6,646 nt of DNA from Candidatus Zixiibacteriota bacterium (GTDB taxonomy: Bacteria > Zixibacteria > MSB-5A5 > SM1-73): positions 1 through 6,646 of the forward strand of contig JAGMBK010000093.1 of NCBI GenBank assembly GCA_023129805.1, written 5' to 3'. The position numbers and the translations under genes were made by a program. Below, piece after piece: positions 1 to 5,555 of this stretch (the stretch's first letter is position 1; each line of letters starts with the position of its first letter). The notes below the pieces were generated by a model, which saw only the letters and a list, made by a program, of their open reading frames with translations, searched no databases and had not been told where the DNA came from.

Positions 1-170
1 AACACTGGTTTCATGGTAGGTTGTACATAGTTGAAAATGTGGAGGTGGAGGTTTGCTCTGAATGCGGAGAACGATACTTTCATGCAAAAGTCCTTGAAGG
101 GATCGATCGTCTTCTTGGAGGAGCTCACGACGTGAAAGATCGAATAGAAGTTGAAGTAATTAGTCTGTAG
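1..170 (+). CDS. YgiT/MqsA-type zinc-finger protein, C-terminal part (5' end outside window)
   Basis: An open frame enters from the left edge (first full codon at base 3) and stops with TAG at 168-170, giving 55 residues. It begins HWFHGRLYIVENV, then has a Cys-x2-Cys pair (CSEC, codons at 54-65) followed by GERYFHAKVLEGIDRLL. This matches the second half of the small YgiT-type zinc-finger family, where a first CxxC pair lies about 25-30 residues upstream; that part is outside the window. Proteins of this type are often the antitoxin-like partner of a small toxin (MqsR-like or DUF4258) and can carry a DNA-binding domain, but many are orphans of unknown role. Here the protein ends shortly after the zinc knuckle, so there is no C-terminal helix-turn-helix of the full MqsA kind. 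The toxin partner, if any, would lie upstream. Family call fairly sure; function uncertain. Confidence 0.72.
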   Translation, partial: HWFHGRLYIVENVEVEVCSECGERYFHAKVLEGIDRLLGGAHDVKDRIEVEVISL

Positions 171-181
171 GACTCCAAGGT

Positions 182-214
182 GCGACGTCTTTTACATGAT
201 GTAAAAGACTTCGC
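182..214. repeat. Near-perfect inverted repeat upstream of prs
   Basis: The arms GTCTTTTACA (187-196) and TGTAAAAGAC (200-209) are exactly complementary around a 3-base loop. One mismatch (186/210) is followed by four more pairs (182-185 with 211-214), giving 14 pairs in 33 bases. It sits 11 bases after the zinc-finger gene stop and 60 bases before prs. It could be a terminator stem, but no T-run follows. It could also be a symmetric operator for a dimeric regulator of prs or of the zinc-finger gene. The rest of 171-274 is purine/pyrimidine-mixed with no convincing promoter. Confidence 0.6.
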
Positions 215-274
215 TTCACTTCGTGCAAGTGCCGACAAGTCGCGATTTCTTTTTCATCAGGAGCGAAAGCGTTT

Positions 275-1210
275 ATGAACGAGAAGGTAAAGCTGATAAG
301 TGGGAATTCCAACCTGCCCTTAGCACAGAAGATAAGTGATTATCTGAACATTCCCCTATGTGATGCGGAGATCAAAAGATTCTCCGACGGGGAAATCTCC
401 GTCAAGATAAATGAGAACATTCGGGGAACGGATGTCTTCATAATACAGTCCACTAACCCACCGGCGGAGAATCTGCTTGAGCTTCTGGTGATTACCGATG
501 CGGCCAAAAGAGCCTCCGCCGAAAGAATAACCGTGGTGATCCCCTACTATGGCTACGCTCGGCAGGACAGAAAGGATCAGCCCCGGGTTCCCATCACCTC
601 CAAGCTGGTGGCTAATCTGATTACGGTGTCAGGGCCAAACAGAGTCCTGACCATGGATCTGCATGCCGCTCAGATTCAGGGCTTCTTTGACATTCCCATG
701 GATCACCTTTTCTCCAATCCGGTCTTTTATGATTACTTTGCTGATTTTGAGTCAAATGAATGGGTGGTGGTGGCTGATTTGGGCAGCATAAAGATGGTGC
801 GAAACTTCGCCAAGAAACTCTCCATGCCGTTTGCCGTGCTGGATAAGAAAAGACATGTGGCCAACCAGGTGGAGATCTTGAATGTGATCGGTGAGGTGGA
901 AGGTAAAAATATAATCATCCGGGATGATATTGTGGACACTGCCGGAACCTTAACTCAGGCGGCAGATTTTCTGATCAAACAGGGAGCAAAAGAAATTTAT
1001 GCCGGCTGTACTCATCCGGTCCTGTCGGGAAGGTCTTTAGAGTTAATCGAGAAATCACCTATTAAAAAAGTGGTGGTTTCAGACACCATAGATGTGGAAA
1101 ACAAAAAGCTTTCAAGCAAATACGAGATTACATCTGTGGGCAGAATATTTGGAGAAGCCATAAAACGCATTCACGAGGGAGAATCGGTGAGTTCCCTTTT
1201 CGAATATTGA
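275..1210 (+). CDS. prs: Ribose-phosphate pyrophosphokinase (PRPP synthase)
   Basis: Makes 5-phosphoribosyl-1-pyrophosphate from ribose-5-phosphate and ATP in the cytoplasm, the precursor for purines, pyrimidines, NAD, His and Trp. At 311 residues it is normal length for class I enzymes. Visible motifs are FSDGE (36-40), the ATP-binding segment YYGYARQDRK (91-100), the PRPP-synthase signature DLHAAQIQGFFDIPMD (128-143) with metal/ATP-binding His130, the flexible-loop K-x-R in DKKRH (190-194), and the PRPP loop RDDIVDTAGT (216-225). The C-terminus, GRIFGEAIKRIHEGESVSSLF, is typical. The segment normally reading SPDxGGxxRA is ADLGSIKMVR here (167-176), one residue shorter, and the loop lacks the usual Pro after KRR. 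The ATG is preceded by AGGAG (259-263) at 11 bases. rplY follows after 21 bases, a pairing common in bacteria (prs-rplY, often then pth). Identification is secure. Confidence 0.97.
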   Translation: MNEKVKLISGNSNLPLAQKISDYLNIPLCDAEIKRFSDGEISVKINENIRGTDVFIIQSTNPPAENLLELLVITDAAKRASAERITVVIPYYGYARQDRKDQPRVPITSKLVANLITVSGPNRVLTMDLHAAQIQGFFDIPMDHLFSNPVFYDYFADFESNEWVVVADLGSIKMVRNFAKKLSMPFAVLDKKRHVANQVEILNVIGEVEGKNIIIRDDIVDTAGTLTQAADFLIKQGAKEIYAGCTHPVLSGRSLELIEKSPIKKVVVSDTIDVENKKLSSKYEITSVGRIFGEAIKRIHEGESVSSLFEY

Positions 1211-1231
1211 TCTACCGAGGAGTGAAATATT

Positions 1232-1969
1232 ATGAAAGAGATCGTGCTGAAAGTAAGACCCCGGGAGAAGATGGGGAAAGAACATGCTAAGAAGCTAAGA
1301 AGAAGTGGTTTCATACCTGCGGTGGTATATGGTCCGGAAACTCCTTCTGTTCTTTTAGAGATAGAGACCAAATCTTTTTATGCTCTTTTGAGAGGGGGAC
1401 TGGGAGAAAACATCTTACTTACTTTAACCATGGGTGATGAAAAGGATGGAGGGCGGAAAGTGCTGATCAAGGAGATTCAACGGGATCCGGTCAAAGGAGA
1501 TGTCCAACATGTGGATTTCCACCAGATCTCCCTCACCAAGAAGCTCTCCATTGAGGTTCCCATTCATCTGATGGGGGCGCCGGTGGGAGTGAAGGATGGT
1601 GGGATCCTTCAGCACGTGTTAAGGGAGTTGGAAGTGGAATGCTTGCCTACTGCCATCCCGGAGAAGATCGAAGTGGACGTAAACCATCTTAAGATCGGGG
1701 ATTCAATTCATGTGGCGGATATCAAGGTGGAGAATGTAGAGATACTTTCTGATCCGGAAAGCTCCATCGTCAGCGTGGTTCCTCCCACCGTATTTAAGGA
1801 GGTTGAGGTTGCTCCGGTAGTTGCTGAGGAAGAGCCGGAGGTGATAACCGAGAAGAAGGAGGAGGAGAAAGAAGAGGGGGAGAAGAAAGAGGAAAAGGGT
1901 AAGGAAGCCAAAGCAGAGAAGAAGCCTGCTGAAGAGGCTAAAGAGGAGAAGAAAAAAGAACAGAAATAA
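1232..1969 (+). CDS. rplY: 50S ribosomal protein L25, Ctc/TL5 type, with charged C-terminal tail
   Basis: Binds 5S rRNA in the large ribosomal subunit; the two-domain form is also called Ctc or TL5. The N-terminal L25 beta-barrel (about 1-95) carries the expected GKEHAKKLRRSGFIPAVVYG (15-34) and the signature QRDPVKGDVQHVDFHQI (83-99). The TL5 C-terminal domain (about 103-188) includes LMGAPVGVKDGG and the segment ending SIVSVVPP. After about residue 190 comes a low-complexity tail of roughly 55 residues made almost only of Glu, Lys and Ala. This makes the protein 245 residues, longer than the usual 185-220. Such tails occur in this family and vary greatly. The start is supported by GAGGAG (1217-1222) nine bases upstream of the ATG. 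It is probably co-transcribed with prs. The usual downstream partner pth (peptidyl-tRNA hydrolase) is absent. Confidence 0.95.
   Translation: MKEIVLKVRPREKMGKEHAKKLRRSGFIPAVVYGPETPSVLLEIETKSFYALLRGGLGENILLTLTMGDEKDGGRKVLIKEIQRDPVKGDVQHVDFHQISLTKKLSIEVPIHLMGAPVGVKDGGILQHVLRELEVECLPTAIPEKIEVDVNHLKIGDSIHVADIKVENVEILSDPESSIVSVVPPTVFKEVEVAPVVAEEEPEVITEKKEEEKEEGEKKEEKGKEAKAEKKPAEEAKEEKKKEQK
1850..1899 (+). repeat. 50-base uninterrupted purine tract in the rplY tail
   Basis: Every base from 1850 to 1899 on the + strand is A or G; the run is bounded by C1849 and T1900. It encodes part of the Glu/Lys tail of L25, so codon use (GAG, GAA, AAG, AAA) explains it. A second run of 21 purines occupies 1940-1960 in the same gene. 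Long homopurine-homopyrimidine tracts are prone to length change and can form triplex DNA, but nothing here shows that they do. Confidence 0.85.
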
Positions 1970-2036
1970 GGAAATCATAAGAATAATTAGTTTACTTTCC
2001 GATCGGTTTGAAAAAATCTCTTGTTCAGACAAAAGC

Positions 2037-2139
2037 GGAGGTTCGTACTCTAAGGATAGGTTGGGAATTTATCCCGCCTCAAGATCCTGCGGTATGAACC
2101 GTATGGTTTACAACTGTGAACCTTAAGACCTGAACCTCT
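2037..2139. other. Putative structured intergenic element (multi-stem fold)
   Basis: The gap 1970-2198 holds no gene but has several nested complementary segments. An outer 7-base helix GAGGTTC (2038-2044) pairs with GAACCTC (2132-2138). Inside is a stepped hairpin: AGGAT/ATCCT (2053-2057 with 2084-2088), AGG/CCT (2058-2060 with 2077-2079) and GGGA/TCCC (2063-2066 with 2072-2075), with a 5-base loop. A second hairpin pairs segments at 2092-2100 and 2105-2111. The hexamer TGAACC occurs three times (2095-2100, 2117-2122, 2131-2136), and each copy could pair with GGTTC at 2040-2044. It matches no riboswitch or RNA family I recognise. Candidates are a dispersed repeat, a 3' structure of the rplY transcript, or a small RNA. 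Confidence 0.35.
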
Positions 2140-2169
2140 TTCACCAATTCCTTATCTTAACTTTTTAAT
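2140..2169 (+). promoter_or_regulatory. Possible sigma70-type promoter for the lipoprotein-rmlA pair
   Basis: TTCACC (2140-2145, 4 of 6 to TTGACA) and TTTAAT (2164-2169, 5 of 6 to TATAAT) are separated by 18 bases. This would place the transcript start near 2176, about 23 bases before the lipoprotein ATG. If real, the folded element just upstream is not in this leader. The match is weak in an AT-rich stretch and could be chance. Confidence 0.28.
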
Positions 2170-2198
2170 CTTGCCAAGAAAACTACGGAATAGTAAAG

Positions 2199-2588
2199 AT
2201 GAAAAAAATATGGATAGCTTTTCTGGTTTTTTTGCTTGTTTTGAGCTGTTATAGCAACAAGAACAAAACTGAAGAGAGAGCCAGAGAAAGGATAACCCAG
2301 TTTGTGCTTCTGATGGCAAAAGATCAGATAGAGGAGGCAGAAAAGCTTCTGGGCAGTGGCTTGATCGATAGTGGGAATAAAGAGCTTTTTTTAAGTAACT
2401 TCGATAACTGGCAGTTAAAGGATACCACCGACATCATCATAGACATAGAGCAGATATATATCCCAGAGAAGGATCCAAAAAACAGAGCTTTGGTGTCGAT
2501 GACCGTCCGCAGCGAGAAGCATAATTTTACCAAGATGGTCTCCATGCCCATAAGATACGAGAAAGGAGACTGGTATATCGGATCATGA
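2199..2588 (+). CDS. Small secreted lipoprotein of unknown function
   Basis: A 129-residue protein. The N-terminus is MKK followed by a hydrophobic run (4-15) ending in the lipobox VLSC with Cys17, so it should be processed by signal peptidase II and lipidated. The residue after Cys is Tyr, not Asp, so nothing argues for inner-membrane retention. The mature part has an amphipathic helical region (about 24-50, TEERARERITQFVLLMAKDQ) and then a beta-rich second half ending RYEKGDWYIGS. That helix-then-sheet layout, ending in a W-x-I strand, resembles small NTF2-like/DUF4878-type lipoproteins; this is inference from pattern only. The upstream Shine-Dalgarno is poor (CGGAA near 2185). The TGA stop overlaps the next gene's start as ATGA, so translation of the two is probably coupled. 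This ties the lipoprotein to the sugar genes, although no direct role is evident. Confidence 0.8.
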   Translation: MKKIWIAFLVFLLVLSCYSNKNKTEERARERITQFVLLMAKDQIEEAEKLLGSGLIDSGNKELFLSNFDNWQLKDTTDIIIDIEQIYIPEKDPKNRALVSMTVRSEKHNFTKMVSMPIRYEKGDWYIGS

Positions 2589-3319
2589 AAGGTGTGATAC
2601 TGGCAGGTGGATTGGGCAAAAGACTTTATCCTTTGACCAAGATCACCAACAAACATCTCCTACCGGTCTACGACAAGCCCATGATCTTTTACCCCTTGCA
2701 GACTTTGATCAATGCGGGGATTGATGAGATTCTGATAGTTGCCGGAGGAAACCACGCTGGGGATTTCCTAAGGCTTCTGGGCAACGGCAAGGAATTTGGG
2801 CTGAAACACTTAAATTATACCTATCAGGAGGGTGAAGGTGGAATTGCCGATGCCCTGGCGCTGGCGGAGCACTTCTCCGACTATGAGAAAATCGTGGTCA
2901 TTCTGGGAGATAACATAATCGAGGGGGACATAGCTCAGGCAGTGAAGGATTTTCGAAAGCAAAAAGAGGGAGCAAGGATTCTTTTAAAGGAGGTGCCCGA
3001 TCCTGAGAGATTCGGGGTACCGGAGATAGTGGAGGGGAAGATTATGGGGATAGAGGAGAAGCCAAAGGTTCCCAAATCCAGATATGCGGTGATCGGGATT
3101 TATATGTATGATGGCAAAGTCTTCGACATAATAAGAACGCTGAAGCCCTCCCAGAGAGGGGAGTTGGAGATCACCGATGTGAGCAACGCTTATATACGAG
3201 AGGGGAAGATGACCTACGATTTCTTGGGGGGGTGGTGGTCGGACGCAGGCACCTTCCAATCGCTCCTCCGGACAAGCAATCTGGTGGCTCAGGATGGGGC
3301 TAACAAGAAGAATCTATAA
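2585..3319 (+). CDS. rmlA: Glucose-1-phosphate thymidylyltransferase, short form
   Basis: A cytoplasmic nucleotidyltransferase joining a hexose-1-phosphate (probably glucose) to dTTP to make dTDP-glucose, the first step of dTDP-deoxysugar synthesis. Motifs are LAGGLGKRLYPLT (6-18, nucleotide-binding loop), NKHLLPVYDKPM (22-33), GDN (108-110, metal-binding Asp109), DPERFGV (139-145), EEKP (157-160), GELEITDV (192-199) and WWSDAGT (217-223, second metal Asp). At 244 residues it lacks the extra C-terminal part of classical RmlA (about 290). It belongs to the short type found in many bacteria and archaea. The PxGLAxA loop of classical RmlA reads EGGIADA here (84-90), so sugar or base preference could differ. 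The start overlaps the lipoprotein stop by four bases. The gene is followed by a 188-base gap. It groups with the epimerase and rmlB downstream. Confidence 0.9.
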   Translation: MKGVILAGGLGKRLYPLTKITNKHLLPVYDKPMIFYPLQTLINAGIDEILIVAGGNHAGDFLRLLGNGKEFGLKHLNYTYQEGEGGIADALALAEHFSDYEKIVVILGDNIIEGDIAQAVKDFRKQKEGARILLKEVPDPERFGVPEIVEGKIMGIEEKPKVPKSRYAVIGIYMYDGKVFDIIRTLKPSQRGELEITDVSNAYIREGKMTYDFLGGWWSDAGTFQSLLRTSNLVAQDGANKKNL

Positions 3320-3383
3320 CAAAAACTTTAGGTTTTCCAGAGTATTCTTGCTTCATTGACTTTCAGGATGTCATTTAGTTTAC

Positions 3384-3414
3384 GTAGCCAAGCCTTCACG
3401 GCTTGGCGGTGTAG
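3384..3414. repeat. GTAG-flanked hairpin, REP-like
   Basis: A perfect 8-base stem, GCCAAGCC (3387-3394) with GGCTTGGC (3400-3407), has a TTCAC loop. GTAG lies at the 5' foot (3384-3387) and again at 3411-3414. A GTAG tetranucleotide beside a short GC-rich hairpin is typical of REP elements moved by REP-associated transposases. No T-run follows, so it is a poor intrinsic terminator, although it may still end or protect the rmlA transcript. The rest of 3320-3507 is AT-rich and holds no gene. Confidence 0.5.
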
Positions 3415-3438
3415 AATTTACAAAAACTGTTGCAAAGC

Positions 3439-3467
3439 TTCTTTTCAAATTTTTCCTTTTCTAAAAT
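3439..3467 (+). promoter_or_regulatory. Possible promoter for the epimerase-methyltransferase-rmlB set
   Basis: TAAAAT (3462-3467) matches the -10 consensus at 5 of 6 positions. The sequence 17 bases upstream, TTCTTT (3439-3444), is a very poor -35 box. A transcript starting near 3474 would have a leader of about 34 bases before the epimerase ATG. The surrounding T-rich, AT-rich tract makes chance matches likely. Confidence 0.22.
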
Positions 3468-3507
3468 TAGTCCTATTGGTAGTTGATGACATTGGGAGAC
3501 CTGAGAA

Positions 3508-3963
3508 ATGATTCATGGAGTAGTAACCAAAAAGCTTAAAGTGATTCCGGATGAGCGGGGACACCTGATGGAGATCCTGCGGGCAGATGATGAATTGTTC
3601 ACCAAATTCGGACAGGTCTACATGACCACCGCCTATCCGGGTGTAGTGAAAGGCTGGCATTACCACAAAAAGCAGACCGACCATTTTGCCGTGGTGAAGG
3701 GGATGATCAAGCTGGTGTTGTACGATAACCGAGAAGATTCTCCCACTAAAGGAGAGATAAATGAGTTCTTCTTGGGAGAACATAATCCCATGTTGGTGAA
3801 AATACCCCCTCTGGTTCTGCATGGTTTCAAGTGCGTAAGTGAACAAGAAGCCATTTGCATCAACATACCCACCGAGGTCTATAACTACGATCAGCCGGAT
3901 GAGTTTAGAATCAGCCCACATGAAGGCGACATCCCATATGATTGGGAAAGGCAAGATGGATAA
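3508..3963 (+). CDS. RmlC-like cupin sugar epimerase, short type
   Basis: A cytoplasmic cupin of the dTDP-4-dehydrorhamnose 3,5-epimerase superfamily, expected to epimerise or isomerise a dTDP-4-keto-6-deoxyhexose made by RmlB. It has 151 residues against about 180 for classical RmlC. Visible features are DERGHLMEILR (15-25), the first cupin motif GWHYHKKQTDHFAVVKG (49-65) with His51 at the place of the catalytic His, IPPLVLHGF (99-107), and the tail IPTEVYNYDQPDEFR with IPYDW (142-146). The classical WxDP segment carrying the catalytic Asp is not recognisable; the corresponding stretch reads RISPHEG. This is the short subfamily common in bacteria and archaea, whose members are usually labelled RmlC by default. 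The product could be a 3-epimerised or isomerised sugar rather than L-rhamnose. GGGAG (3494-3498) lies nine bases before the ATG. Family sure; exact reaction not. Confidence 0.85.
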   Translation: MIHGVVTKKLKVIPDERGHLMEILRADDELFTKFGQVYMTTAYPGVVKGWHYHKKQTDHFAVVKGMIKLVLYDNREDSPTKGEINEFFLGEHNPMLVKIPPLVLHGFKCVSEQEAICINIPTEVYNYDQPDEFRISPHEGDIPYDWERQDG

Positions 3964-3981
3964 ACAAGGCTTTGCGCCTTT

Positions 3982-3985
3982 GGAG
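3982..3985 (+). promoter_or_regulatory. Shine-Dalgarno site fixing the methyltransferase start
   Basis: GGAG at 3982-3985 lies seven bases before the ATG at 3993. The frame is also open back to a TTG at 3942, which lies inside the epimerase gene and would add 17 residues (MGKARWINKALRLWSKY) unlike the family. The ATG version begins MENALYYGDNLEVL, the usual opening of these methyltransferases, so 3993 is preferred. Confidence 0.75.
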
Positions 3986-3992
3986 CAAGTAC

Positions 3993-5519
3993 ATGGAAAA
4001 TGCTCTTTATTACGGAGATAACTTAGAAGTACTCAGGAAATACATCCCGGATAATTCAATTGACTTGGTTTATTTAGACCCGCCCTTTAACTCTAAGGCT
4101 ACGTATAATATCCTTTTTAAAGAGCCCACTGGAAAGCCTTCTACCGCTCAGATAACTGCTTTCGAGGATACTTGGCACTGGACGGAAGAGACAGAGAGAG
4201 CCTTCCAATATATAATCAAACAGGCACCTGTAAACGTCGTGAAAATGATGACTGCCTTCAGAAATTTCGTGGGGATTAACGATGTCATGGCATATCTGAC
4301 CATGATGTGTATCAGGTTGCTTGAGTTGAGAAGAGTGCTAAAAGATACAGGTTCCATTTATCTGCATTGCGACCCGACTGCCGGTCATTATCTAAAAATT
4401 TTGATGGATACGGTCTTTGGAAAGGAGAATTTTAGAAGCGAAATAGTCTGGTGTTATACAGAAAGGGAGATTGCAAAAAAATATTGGAATAAGAAACATG
4501 ATGTTATCTTTTTCTATACAAAAAAGAGAAACGACCAACATATTTTCAACTGGAAAGAGGCAGTACTGCCGTATAGCGAAGGGACATTTAAGAAATTTAA
4601 TTACACAGATGAAAACGGGAGAAGATTTCAAATAAGAGGGAAGGGTGGAACTTATGTTGGAAAACAAGGACTTGATATCTCATTGGAAAAGAGCCACCCA
4701 GATTGGGTATACAGGGATTATCTTGACAAAGCTCCTGGTGTCCCGCCAAGAGACTGGTGGGTGATTCCGGTGATAAATAGAGCGGCAAAAGAACGATTAG
4801 GTTACCCTACTCAAAAGCCGGAAGCTGTATTGGAGCAAATTATAAAGGTTTCCTCGAACAAAAACCATATAATCTTAGACCCGTTCTGTGGTTGTGGAAC
4901 TACTATAGCGGTAGCAGAAAAACTGCAAAGGACCTGGATTGGGATAGATATAACCCATTTAGCTATTAACCTGATTAAGTGGAGGCTAAAAAATCAATTT
5001 GGCTTGGAACCGAAAAAAGATTACAAGGTTATTGGTGAACCTGTGGATTTTGAAGGGGCAAAAGAGTTAGCTGTGCAAAATAGATATCAATTTCAATGGT
5101 GGGTCTTATCTCTGATAGGCGCTCGACCCTATGGAGATAGAAAAAGAGGAGCTGATACGGGAATTGATGGATTTATTTACTTTATGGACGAGAAAGAGAA
5201 GGTCAAAAGTGTGGTGGTTCAGGTCAAGAGTGGAAAAGTATCGGTAAAGGATATAAGAGACTTGGGGCATGTGATAGATAGAGAAAAAGCAAAAATGGGA
5301 ATATTTATTACGTTGGAAGAACCAACCGCTCCAATGAAAAGGGAGGCTTTAGACAAAGGATATTACAAGTCACCTAATGGGGAGGAGTATCTCCAAATTC
5401 AAGTTTTTACGCCAAAAGAGATATTAGAAGGCAAGAAGCCAAAACTCCCCCCTAAGCTCGACTCATTTAAAAAAGCCAAAAGATATACTCCAAAAGAAAA
5501 AAATTTAGAGATGTTTTAA
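3993..5519 (+). CDS. DNA methyltransferase fused to an Mrr-like restriction endonuclease domain
   Basis: A 508-residue two-domain protein. Residues 1-345 form an amino-methyltransferase of the beta class (N6-adenine or N4-cytosine), judged by motif order. Catalytic motif LDPPF (28-32) comes first, then SIYLHCDPTAGHYLKILMD (121-139), YPTQKPEAVLEQII (271-284), and last the SAM-binding motif LDPFCGCGTT (295-304) with GIDI (317-320). Residues about 355-480 resemble a PD-(D/E)xK nuclease of the Mrr type: FQWWVLSLIGARP, then GADTGIDG (386-393, Asp392) and VVVQVKSG (407-414, Gln410-x-Lys412), then GIFITLEEP. This predicts a single-chain restriction-modification or methyl-sensing enzyme of unknown target. 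No separate specificity subunit or helicase is nearby. Proteins of this layout are, from memory, widespread in uncultivated bacteria and cyanobacteria. The gene starts 29 bases after the epimerase stop, has GC-poor stretches unlike its neighbours, and interrupts the sugar genes, suggesting acquisition. Confidence 0.9.
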   Translation: MENALYYGDNLEVLRKYIPDNSIDLVYLDPPFNSKATYNILFKEPTGKPSTAQITAFEDTWHWTEETERAFQYIIKQAPVNVVKMMTAFRNFVGINDVMAYLTMMCIRLLELRRVLKDTGSIYLHCDPTAGHYLKILMDTVFGKENFRSEIVWCYTEREIAKKYWNKKHDVIFFYTKKRNDQHIFNWKEAVLPYSEGTFKKFNYTDENGRRFQIRGKGGTYVGKQGLDISLEKSHPDWVYRDYLDKAPGVPPRDWWVIPVINRAAKERLGYPTQKPEAVLEQIIKVSSNKNHIILDPFCGCGTTIAVAEKLQRTWIGIDITHLAINLIKWRLKNQFGLEPKKDYKVIGEPVDFEGAKELAVQNRYQFQWWVLSLIGARPYGDRKRGADTGIDGFIYFMDEKEKVKSVVVQVKSGKVSVKDIRDLGHVIDREKAKMGIFITLEEPTAPMKREALDKGYYKSPNGEEYLQIQVFTPKEILEGKKPKLPPKLDSFKKAKRYTPKEKNLEMF

Positions 5520-5555
5520 GTAAAACAAAGTAAGATGTTTTGTTGAGGGGTTTGG

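Noticed and set aside
1998..2016. CCGATCGG palindrome followed by an A-run as an rplY terminator
   Set aside because: The stem has no room for a loop, and the following run is A, not T, on the transcribed strand.
1703..2032. Minus-strand frame of 109 codons rich in Leu and Phe, looking like a membrane protein
   Set aside because: It is the complement of the Glu/Lys-coding purine tract of rplY. AAG/GAG codons read backwards give CTT/CTC/TTC, so the hydrophobicity is an artefact.
1970..2198. Possible tRNA or small stable RNA with GGTTCGTACTC resembling a T-arm
   Set aside because: No 5-base T-stem, no acceptor stem at the right distance and no CCA end. It does not fold as a cloverleaf.
3445..3954. 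Minus-strand frame of 169 codons opposite the epimerase
   Set aside because: No recognisable motifs; the + strand frame has a clear family match across the same bases.
3942..3992. Upstream TTG start for the methyltransferase, overlapping the epimerase by 22 bases
   Set aside because: No Shine-Dalgarno site at proper spacing, and the added 17 residues do not look like the family. The ATG at 3993 has GGAG seven bases upstream.
5509..5541. Direct repeat AGATGTTTT (5509-5517 and 5533-5541) at the methyltransferase/rmlB junction, as a possible insertion scar
   Set aside because: Only nine AT-rich bases, with no matching copy at the left junction near 3963. Not enough to call a target duplication.
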